Source: Amycolatopsis iheyensis
GTDB lineage: Bacteria > Actinomycetota > Actinomycetes > Mycobacteriales > Pseudonocardiaceae
Reading direction: 5' to 3'
Assembly (NCBI RefSeq): GCF_024703995.1
Contig: NZ_JAMXQV010000045.1
Span: 1 to 57,362, forward strand
DNA: 57,362 nucleotides
Under the pieces are notes generated by a model, which was not told the DNA's origin, did no database searches, and was given only the letters and a program-made list of their open reading frames with translations. The position numbers and the translations under genes are program-made. How positions within the stretch are numbered: the stretch's first letter is position 1; each line of letters begins with the position of its first letter. Shown piece after piece: positions 50,998 through 57,362 of the stretch.

Positions 50998-52025
50998 AAC
51001 CGCTGAAGGATCGCAACCAGGCGGGAGTCGGCGCGGTCGCGCTCGTGCTGATCGTGCTCGTCACGGCCACGACGTACTTCTCCGACCAGCTCCCGTTCTT
51101 CGGCAACGGCACGACGTATTCGGCCTACTTCGGCGAGTCCGCCGGGCTGGCGCCGGACAACGAGGTCGAGGTCGCCGGGGTCAAGGTCGGCACGGTGTCG
51201 TCGGTCGCGCTCCAGGGCAAGCAGGTGCTGGTGCGCTTCCGCGTCAAGGACGTCCGGGTCGGCGACGCCACGACGGCGTCCATCGAGATCAAGACGCTGC
51301 TGGGGGAGAAGTACCTCGCGCTGGCGCCCAAGGGCGACGGCACGCAGGAGCCGGACGCCACGATCCCGCAGGCCCGCACGCGCACGCCGTTCCAGCTGCA
51401 GGACGCGTTCGACCAGCTGTCGACGACGGTCGGCGACATCGACACCCAACAGCTCGCGGACAGCTTCAACGCGCTGTCCGACAGCCTCAAGGACAGCCCG
51501 CAGTACCTGAAGGACACGCTGTCCGGGCTGTCGTCGCTGGCCCGCACCGTTTCGTCCCGGGACGCGGACCTGCACACGCTGCTGGCGAACACCAGCCAGG
51601 TCTCGAAGACGCTGTCCGACCGCAACGCGCAGCTCCAGCGCGTGATCAGCGACGGCAACCTGCTGCTGGGCGAGCTGCAGAACCGCAAGAAGGCGATCAA
51701 CGCGCTGCTGACCGGCACCCAGCAGCTCTCGCAGCAGTTGACCGGGCTCGTCGAAGACAACCGCGCGCAGCTGAAGCCGACGCTGGACAAGCTCGGGAAG
51801 GTGACCGACATCCTGCAGCGCAACCAGGGCAACCTCGACAAGAGCCTGCAGCTGATGGCGCCCTTCGCCCGCGTCGGCGCGAACGCCACCGGCAACGGCC
51901 GCTGGTTCGAGGGCTACCTGTGCGGGCTGCTGCCGCCGACGATCACCGCGGGCGGCCTGCACATCAACCCCGAGGGCTGCACCCCGCCGATCGCGGCGCC
52001 GAACCAGGGGGTGGGTGGCCGATGA
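50994..52025 (+). CDS. mce4C: Mce4C subunit
   Basis: 343-aa MCE protein with anchor (about 10-32), MCE domain (about 40-118; NEVEVAGVKVGTVSSVALQG, LLGEKYLALAPKG) and a long helical region with heptad-like repeats (about 130-300), ending in a cysteine-flanked FEGYLCGLLPP tail. GTG 50994 overlaps the mce4B stop (GTGA); the longer frame from 50898 is rejected. Confidence 0.92.
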   Translation: MKPLKDRNQAGVGAVALVLIVLVTATTYFSDQLPFFGNGTTYSAYFGESAGLAPDNEVEVAGVKVGTVSSVALQGKQVLVRFRVKDVRVGDATTASIEIKTLLGEKYLALAPKGDGTQEPDATIPQARTRTPFQLQDAFDQLSTTVGDIDTQQLADSFNALSDSLKDSPQYLKDTLSGLSSLARTVSSRDADLHTLLANTSQVSKTLSDRNAQLQRVISDGNLLLGELQNRKKAINALLTGTQQLSQQLTGLVEDNRAQLKPTLDKLGKVTDILQRNQGNLDKSLQLMAPFARVGANATGNGRWFEGYLCGLLPPTITAGGLHINPEGCTPPIAAPNQGVGGR

Positions 52026-53215
52026 CCATCCGGACCTACCGCGGCCGCAGCCTGGTGACCTGGCTGGCGTTCGCCTGTGTGCTCGCATTGCTGCTCACCG
52101 CGGGACTGTGGCTGGTGTTCCGCGCCGCCACCGGCACGACGGTGTCGGCCTTCTTCGGCAAGACCGTCGGGCTCTACGCCGGTTCGTCGGTGCGGGTACT
52201 CGGCGTGCCGGTCGGGCAGGTCACCGGCGTGACGCCGCAGGGCGACGCGGTGCGCGTCGACATGCGGATCGACGACGTGCCGCTGCCGGCCGATGTCGGC
52301 GCGGTCGTCGTCGCGCCGAGCCTGGTCAGCGACCGATACGTCCAGCTGACCCCGGCTTACGACAGCGGCCCCGTCCTGGCTTCCGGCACCGTGTTGCCGC
52401 GTGATCGCACGGCGACACCGGTCGAGCTGGACGACCTGTATTCCAGCCTCGACAAGCTGTCGACCGCGTTGGGGCCGAACGGCGCGAACAAGGACGGCGC
52501 GCTGTCCGGCGTCCTGGACACCGCCGCGAACACGTTGAAGGGCAACGGCACTTCGCTGAATTCGACGGTCGGGCAGCTGGCCGAGCTGGCCAAGACCCTC
52601 GACGGCTCGAAGGACGACCTGTTCTCGACCGTGCAGAACCTCAACTCGTTCACCGGTGCGCTGGCCCAGAGCGACCAGCAGCTCAACGAGTTCTATGGCC
52701 GCGTCGCCGACGTCAGCCAGTTCCTCGCCGCGGACTCCTCCGACGTCGGGGCGGCGTTGCAGTCGCTCGGCGGGGCGCTGGGGGACGTCCAGCAGTTCGT
52801 CAACGACAACAAGGGCGCGCTGGAGTCCAATGTGGACAAGCTGGCGTCGTTGTCGAAGGTCCTGGTCGACCAGCGGGCCGCGCTCGCCGAGGTGCTCGAC
52901 ATCGCGCCGACCGGCGCGACCAACTTCATCAACTCCTACGACGCCGCGTCTGGCACGATCGCCGTCCGCGACAACCTGAACGAGCTCACCAACCCGCCGA
53001 TCCTCACCGTCTGCCGGCTGATCAGCTCGTTCACACCGAAGGAAGTCCCCGACGCGCTGGGGAACATCTGCAAGCAGCTCGCGCCGGTCCTCGACGGCGC
53101 GCTGAAGCTGCCGAGCATCCCGCAGGTGCTCAACTCACTGCAGAACGGCACGCTCCCGCCGCTGCCGCTCCCGCTGGTCGACGTGATGGAACAGCTGTCG
53201 GGCGGTGCGAAGTGA
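52022..53215 (+). CDS. mce4D: Mce4D subunit
   Basis: 397-aa MCE protein with anchor (about 12-36), MCE domain (about 42-118; GSSVRVLGVPVGQVTGVTPQ, VSDRYVQLTPAY) and an extended helical region. The C-terminus carries two conserved cysteines (VCRLISSF, NICKQLAP) as in other MceD proteins. ATG 52022 overlaps the mce4C stop (ATGA). Confidence 0.92.
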   Translation: MTIRTYRGRSLVTWLAFACVLALLLTAGLWLVFRAATGTTVSAFFGKTVGLYAGSSVRVLGVPVGQVTGVTPQGDAVRVDMRIDDVPLPADVGAVVVAPSLVSDRYVQLTPAYDSGPVLASGTVLPRDRTATPVELDDLYSSLDKLSTALGPNGANKDGALSGVLDTAANTLKGNGTSLNSTVGQLAELAKTLDGSKDDLFSTVQNLNSFTGALAQSDQQLNEFYGRVADVSQFLAADSSDVGAALQSLGGALGDVQQFVNDNKGALESNVDKLASLSKVLVDQRAALAEVLDIAPTGATNFINSYDAASGTIAVRDNLNELTNPPILTVCRLISSFTPKEVPDALGNICKQLAPVLDGALKLPSIPQVLNSLQNGTLPPLPLPLVDVMEQLSGGAK

Positions 53216-54357
53216 AGCGGTTCGCGGGTGTGCTCGCCGGGTTGCTCGTGCTGGCCGGCTGCAGTGACGGCGGCTTCAACGGACTCTACGGCACGCCGCT
53301 GCCGGGCGGCGCGGACGTCGGCGACCACCCGTACCACGTCACGGCGTTGTTCACCGACGTCCTCGACCTGGTGCCGCAGTCCAGCGTCAAGGTCAACGAC
53401 GTCGCGGTCGGGCGGGTCGACAAGATCTCGTTGACGCCGGACACGCGGTCCGCGCTGGTCGCGATGACCGTCAACGGCGACATCGCGCTGCCCGCGAACG
53501 CCCGTGCCGAGCTGAAGCAGTCTTCACTGCTGGGGGAGAAGTTCGTCGAGCTGAGCGTGCCGACGGCCGAACCGGCGTCCGGCAAGCTTGCCGACAACGC
53601 GCAGATCCCGCTCGGACGCACCAACCGCAACCCCGAGGTCGAGGAGGTGCTCGGCGCGCTGTCCCTGCTGCTCAACGGCGGCGGCGTCGAGCAGATCCAG
53701 AAGATCAGCCACGAGCTCAACGACGCGTTGTCCGGCAACGAGCCGGAGATCCGCGCGCTGCTGTCGCGAGTGGACGAACTGGCGACCCAGCTCGACGGGC
53801 ACCGGACCGAGATCCTCCGCGCGATCGACGGGCTCGGGAAGCTGTCTTCCACTTTGGCCGGTCAGACGCAGAACCTGACGAACGCCCTCGACAACCTGGC
53901 GCCGGGCCTGAAGATCGTGACGGACCAACGCGATCAGCTCGTCGGCATGCTGAACGCGTTGAACACGCTCTCCGGCGTCGCGACCGACACGGTGACGAAG
54001 AGCCGCGACCAGCTCGTCGCGAACCTCAAGGCGTTGCAGCCGACGCTGACCAAGCTCGGCGAAGCGGGGGCCAACCTGCCGAACGCCCTGCAGATCCTGC
54101 TGACGTACCCGTTCCCGGACTACGCGGGCAACGTGATCAAGGGCGACTACGCGAACGTCGAGGCGAACGTGAACCTCGACCTGGACACGCTGATCCAGAA
54201 CTTCACGAACTCCTCGCAGCCGCCGATCGCGCTGCCGTCCGGGCAGCAGCCCATCGTCGCGCCGCCGTTGCCGCTGCCCGACCTCGGTTCGAGTCCGCCG
54301 GCCGCGGGCCCGAACCTGCTGGGCGGGTTGCTCGGGCTGCTCGGAGGTGGCAAGTGA
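53212..54357 (+). CDS. mce4E: Mce4E lipoprotein subunit (LprN-type)
   Basis: 381-aa MCE lipoprotein: signal sequence VKRFAGVLAGLLVLAGCSDG with lipobox LAGC (Cys17), MCE domain (about 40-120; SSVKVNDVAVGRVDKISLTP, LLGEKFVELSVP) and a helical region. MceE subunits are characteristically lipidated, which matches its fifth place in the operon. GTG 53212 overlaps the mce4D stop (GTGA). Confidence 0.93.
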   Translation: MKRFAGVLAGLLVLAGCSDGGFNGLYGTPLPGGADVGDHPYHVTALFTDVLDLVPQSSVKVNDVAVGRVDKISLTPDTRSALVAMTVNGDIALPANARAELKQSSLLGEKFVELSVPTAEPASGKLADNAQIPLGRTNRNPEVEEVLGALSLLLNGGGVEQIQKISHELNDALSGNEPEIRALLSRVDELATQLDGHRTEILRAIDGLGKLSSTLAGQTQNLTNALDNLAPGLKIVTDQRDQLVGMLNALNTLSGVATDTVTKSRDQLVANLKALQPTLTKLGEAGANLPNALQILLTYPFPDYAGNVIKGDYANVEANVNLDLDTLIQNFTNSSQPPIALPSGQQPIVAPPLPLPDLGSSPPAAGPNLLGGLLGLLGGGK

Positions 54358-55586
54358 CCACGCGCAAGATCCGCATCCAGCTGTTCGCGTTCGTCGTCAT
54401 CGCGGTGGTGTCGGTCGTCTACGCCGGCGGCCACTACGCCGGGCTCGACCGGCTCTTCGGCAACCGCGGGTACGTCGTCACCGCGCAGCTGTCCGACTCC
54501 GGCGGGATCTTCGTCAACTCCGAGGTCGCCTACCGGGGTGTGACGGTCGGCCGGGTGACCGGCATGACTCTGACCGAGCACGGCGTCGACGTCGCGCTCG
54601 ACATCGACGCGGGCGGCCCGGACATCCCGGCCGACGCGCACGCGCAGGTGGCGAACCGGTCGGCGGTGGGGGAGCAGTTCGTCGACCTGCTGCCGCAGCA
54701 CGACGGCGGTCCGTTCCTGAAGGACGGCTCGGTGATCACGGTCGACAAAACGTCATTGCCGCCTTCGCCGGACACGGTGCTGTCGCATTTGGACGACCTC
54801 GTCGCGAGCGTGCACCCGGACTCGCTGCGGACGGTCGTCGACGAGACGTACAACGCGTTCGCCGGCGCCGGGCCCGAGCTGCAGCAGCTCCTGGACAGCA
54901 CCGGTTCCCTCACCGCGACGGCCACCCAATACGTCCCGCAGACGCAAGGCTTGCTGGCGAACTCGCGGATCGTGCTGGACACCCAGGAGCGCCAGGCGGC
55001 GAACATCACCGACTTCGCGTCCGGCCTGCGCACGATCGCCGGCCAGCTCAAGAAGTCCGACCCGGACCTGCGGCGCGTGATCGCGGAGGCGCCGAAGCTG
55101 AGCCGCCAGATCAGCGACGTGCTCGCGGCGTCGGGCACCGACCTCGGTGTGCTGTTCGCGAACCTGCTGACGACCGCCCAGATCACGTCGTCGCGCCGCG
55201 ACTCGATCGAGGAGCTGCTGGTGGCGTACCCGATCATCGGGGCGTTCTCGCCATCGACGTCGCCCGACGGCACGGGCCACCTGGGCGTGGTGCTGAACTT
55301 CTTCGACCCGGCGTCGTGCACGAAGGGGTACGAGGGGACGAAGCAGCGTCCGGCGAACGACCAAACCGAGGCCCCGGTGAACATGAACGCGTACTGCGCC
55401 GAGCCGCCCGGGAGCCCGACCGGGGTGCGCGGGTCGCAGAACGCGCCGTACGCCGGGAAACCGCCCGCCATCCCGGCGGCGCCCCAGCAGTCCGCGGCTT
55501 CCGCCCCGCAACCGCTGCCGGGGATGCTGAGCCTGCTGACCGGCCCGTCGTCCGGTGGTCTCGGCCGGCTGTTGGGTGCGCCGTGA
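54354..55586 (+). CDS. mce4F: Mce4F subunit
   Basis: 410-aa MCE protein with N-terminal anchor (about 6-28), MCE domain (about 38-115; VNSEVAYRGVTVGRVTGMTL, VGEQFVDLLPQ), a helical region and a disordered proline/alanine-rich C-terminus. GTG 54354 overlaps the mce4E stop. It completes the A-F set. Confidence 0.92.
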   Translation: MTTRKIRIQLFAFVVIAVVSVVYAGGHYAGLDRLFGNRGYVVTAQLSDSGGIFVNSEVAYRGVTVGRVTGMTLTEHGVDVALDIDAGGPDIPADAHAQVANRSAVGEQFVDLLPQHDGGPFLKDGSVITVDKTSLPPSPDTVLSHLDDLVASVHPDSLRTVVDETYNAFAGAGPELQQLLDSTGSLTATATQYVPQTQGLLANSRIVLDTQERQAANITDFASGLRTIAGQLKKSDPDLRRVIAEAPKLSRQISDVLAASGTDLGVLFANLLTTAQITSSRRDSIEELLVAYPIIGAFSPSTSPDGTGHLGVVLNFFDPASCTKGYEGTKQRPANDQTEAPVNMNAYCAEPPGSPTGVRGSQNAPYAGKPPAIPAAPQQSAASAPQPLPGMLSLLTGPSSGGLGRLLGAP

Positions 55587-56065
55587 AGCTGCTGGTCGTC
55601 GCGGCGGTGCTTTCGGTGCTGGCTGCGCTGTACACGGGCTACTCGTGGTGGCGGGCTGCCTCCGACGATTCGTCGGCCCGTGGCCGCGAACGAGACTCGG
55701 TCTTGGCCGCGGCAGGCCCGGAACTGGTCACGTTGAACACGATCGACTACCGCTCGGCGGGCGCGGACGTGGACCGCTGGATAGCCGCGACGACCGGCCA
55801 GTACGGCCGCGACCTCGCGGGCGACCGCCAGCTGCAGATCGACCGGGCCTCGTCGTCCCGCACGGTGTCGTCGGCTTCCCTGGTCCAGGCGGCGGTGACC
55901 GAGATCGACGTCTCCCGGGGGACCGCGCGCTTGCTCGCGGTGCTGGACGTCCGGGTGTCCACGGGTGGCGGGGCTGTTTCTCCTCGGCTCAACCGGCTCA
56001 CTGTCGACGTTTCGCGTTCTTCGGATGGGTGGAAGGTCGCCGGAGTTCAGGCGGAGGGGTCGTGA
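55583..56065 (+). CDS. Mce-associated membrane protein (Mam4A-like)
   Basis: 160-aa protein with a single N-terminal membrane helix (LLVVAAVLSVLAALYTGYSWW) and an NTF2-like extracytoplasmic domain (about 45-160; YDYRSA-like TIDYRSAGADVDRWIAATTG, SDGWKVAGVQ). Genes of this type follow mceF in actinobacterial mce operons and stabilise the transporter. GTG 55583 overlaps the mce4F stop. It corresponds by position to Rv3493c. Confidence 0.87.
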   Translation: MKLLVVAAVLSVLAALYTGYSWWRAASDDSSARGRERDSVLAAAGPELVTLNTIDYRSAGADVDRWIAATTGQYGRDLAGDRQLQIDRASSSRTVSSASLVQAAVTEIDVSRGTARLLAVLDVRVSTGGGAVSPRLNRLTVDVSRSSDGWKVAGVQAEGS

Positions 56066-56538
56066 CGCGGGTTCTCGCTTTGATCGTCGTCGTGGCTCTC
56101 GGCTGTGCTGTCTGGTTCGGTGTCGAGGGGGCTTCGCTCTCTCCTGGGGACAACCAGGCTTTGGTGGACTCTGCTGCTACTTCCTTGGTGGTTTCCGAAG
56201 TCAGTGATGCGGTGAAGTCGGTTTTTTCCTACGACTACGCCAATTTGGCCCGTACTGAGCGGGCTGCTTCGGATGTTCTCGTCGGGGATGCCGTGCGGGA
56301 GTATCAGGGGCAGTTTGCCGCTGCTCGTGGTCGGGCTGCTGCTGAGAAGCTGGTGCGGACTACTACCGTTCGGGCTGTTGGGGTTCGTTCTCTTGTGGGG
56401 GATTCTGCTTCTCTTTTGCTTTTTCTTGATCAGCAGACTGTTGGTTCTTCTTCTTCTTCTTCTTCGGTCTCGCAGCTTGCTGTTGAGGCTCGGCGGGTTG
56501 ATGGGCGTTGGAAGTTGTCCGGTCTTACTGCGCTTTAG
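56062..56538 (+). CDS. Mce-associated membrane protein (Mam4B-like) with T-rich codons
   Basis: 158-aa protein: N-terminal membrane helix (VLALIVVVALGCAVWFGV), then a domain like its upstream neighbour (SYDYANLARTERAASDVLVG; VDGRWKLSGL). It corresponds by position to Rv3492c. From about 56100 its codons change from C/G-ending to T-ending (GCT, TCT, GTT, CTT), unlike the rest of the operon. A run of seven Ser (residues about 129-135) is encoded by a (TTC)7 DNA tract. GTG 56062 overlaps the previous stop. Confidence 0.87.
   Translation: MTRVLALIVVVALGCAVWFGVEGASLSPGDNQALVDSAATSLVVSEVSDAVKSVFSYDYANLARTERAASDVLVGDAVREYQGQFAAARGRAAAEKLVRTTTVRAVGVRSLVGDSASLLLFLDQQTVGSSSSSSSVSQLAVEARRVDGRWKLSGLTAL
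56445..56465. repeat. (TTC)7 microsatellite within the Mam4B-like gene
   Basis: Seven consecutive TTC units, read in frame as TCT serine codons. Trinucleotide slippage would change serine number without a frameshift. Such a tract is exceptional in DNA of this GC content. Confidence 0.85.
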
Positions 56539-56746
56539 GTCTCTTTTACTGATACGGCTTCGCCGAGGCGTGAGAAATCGGCGCCCTGTGGTTGTTTGGT
56601 CCTGTGGCCGGTAGCGCCGATTCCCCACGCAACGAATCTCTCCCTCGCTTTGCTGCTGTGGCTGGTGTTCTGTGGTCCGGACAGTTCGCTAGCCTGCCAC
56701 CCCTTCGTGTGATGAACTGGTGTTCGAACCCCGGTATTCTTGGGGT

Positions 56747-57362
56747 GTGGACGGAAACTTCGCCTGGCAAGCCGATGCGGTCGCTCTCGCCGACCGGATC
56801 GGCACCCTGCTGGGCGTCGTCCGGACCGCCGAAGCCGAACTTGGGTCGCTGCTCGTGGAGATCGAAGCCCGCGGCGTGCTGGAACTCTTCGGCTACCGCT
56901 CGGTTCCCCACCTGCTGGCACAACTGGCCGACATCCCCAAATCGGCTGCCGAGAAGCTCCTCAAGCGGGCCCGGACCCTCAACTCCTCCCGCGCCCTGGA
57001 CGGCACCCCCATCCCGGCGATCGCTCCCGCCACCGGCACGGTCGCCGCGTCCGGCTCGCTCAGCAACCCGATGATCGACACGATCGTTGAGACACTGACC
57101 CAGATCCCGCCCGAGCACCGCGAGGAAGCCGAGCAGAGCCTGCTCAGCTTCGCCGAAGACTGCGGGCACAAGCAGGTCGCGGCCCTGGGCGCGCGGATCG
57201 TGGCCCACCTCGACCCCGACGGCACCCAGCCGGAGGAGACCGAACCCGCCACCCCCCAGCGCGAACTCTCCCTCCGCCGGAAACGAACCGGCATCTGGGA
57301 ACTCACCGGTCATCTCGACGATGAAACCGGCACCTGGGCCAGCGCCCTGCTGGACTCCCTCG
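56747..57362 (+). CDS. DUF222/13E12-repeat family protein (probable HNH endonuclease), 5' part
   Basis: Runs off the right edge; 205 codons visible. The N-terminal DUF222 region shows LADRIGTLLGVVRTAEAELG, VLELFGYRSVPHLLAQLADI, AEKLLKRARTL, IVETLTQIPPEHREEAEQSL and LRRKRTGIWELTGHLDDETG, typical of the 13E12-repeat family, whose members usually end in an HNH nuclease domain and often occur in many copies per genome. GTG 56747 lies just after a -10-like TATTCT (56735-56740), with no Shine-Dalgarno sequence, suggesting leaderless translation. Confidence 0.82.
   Translation, partial: MDGNFAWQADAVALADRIGTLLGVVRTAEAELGSLLVEIEARGVLELFGYRSVPHLLAQLADIPKSAAEKLLKRARTLNSSRALDGTPIPAIAPATGTVAASGSLSNPMIDTIVETLTQIPPEHREEAEQSLLSFAEDCGHKQVAALGARIVAHLDPDGTQPEETEPATPQRELSLRRKRTGIWELTGHLDDETGTWASALLDSL

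Noticed and set aside
56047..56628. 193-codon minus-strand frame with Lys/Arg-rich sequence
   Set aside because: Antisense to the Mce-associated gene; its unusual composition reflects the T-rich codons on the plus strand.
56715..56735. tRNA T-arm-like GTTCGAACC
   Set aside because: No acceptor, D-arm or anticodon stem is found around it; it is only a short palindrome upstream of the DUF222 gene.
1..57362. CRISPR arrays, insertion sequences, rRNA and tRNA genes
   Set aside because: None recognised on either strand; the only tandem repeats are the 144-bp units and the TTC tract.

Overview
The window is high-GC actinobacterial DNA with dense genes, frequent GTG starts, GTGA/ATGA overlaps and strong third-position GC bias. 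It carries mycolic-acid-lineage genes (an AftB-like arabinofuranosyltransferase, IdeR, a complete mce4 steroid-import operon with KstR-type operators) beside B12-dependent NrdJ and AfsR/XRE regulators. Together these suggest Pseudonocardiaceae, most likely Amycolatopsis. This is inferred from gene content only; no 16S gene is present.

Layout. 0-4 kb: LysM protein, nrdR and nrdJ (deoxynucleotide supply), with an NrdR-box-like site and three evenly spaced DnaA-box-like sequences upstream. 4-16.6 kb: small metabolic and regulatory units (MerR/amidohydrolase, PEP-mutase-like enzyme, AftB-like transferase, ribbon-helix-helix/VOC pair, ferritin-like protein, TetR/SMR efflux pair, S9 oligopeptidase, zinc protease, DinB-like protein, MocR regulator operon, CBS protein). 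16.6-29.6 kb: the most accessory-looking part, with a VWA protein, a large SARP-STAND-TPR regulator, 144-bp tandem repeats, an XRE-TPR regulator next to a small secreted-peptide gene, a NUDIX hydrolase divergent from a TIR-domain protein, a DUF4139 protein, an S15 peptidase, a YdcF-like protein and a four-TM protein resembling conflict-system membrane proteins. 29.6-42.8 kb: a two-component system, M23 peptidase, DUF4192 protein, ideR-galK-galE, sulfurtransferase, acuC plus a Pat-type lysine acetyltransferase, and a beta-lactamase-fold hydrolase.

42.8-56.5 kb: a steroid/cholesterol uptake and side-chain oxidation locus in the same gene order as the M. tuberculosis Rv3492c-Rv3505 region: fadE27-fadE26 divergent from fdxD, hsd4A-like SDR, an additional SDR, yrbE4A-yrbE4B, mce4A-F and two Mce-associated proteins. 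KstR-type operators lie in the divergent promoter, inside fdxD and before the first SDR. The last gene of the operon has strikingly T-rich codons. The window ends inside a DUF222/13E12-type gene.

Most notable observations: the XRE-TPR regulator/secreted-peptide pair, a candidate peptide-signalling module; the divergent TIR/NUDIX pair; the 144-bp tandem duplications spanning the convergent ends of two regulators; the recurrent 13-mer GTCCACWGTGGAC; and the 32-bp-periodic DnaA-like boxes before nrdR.
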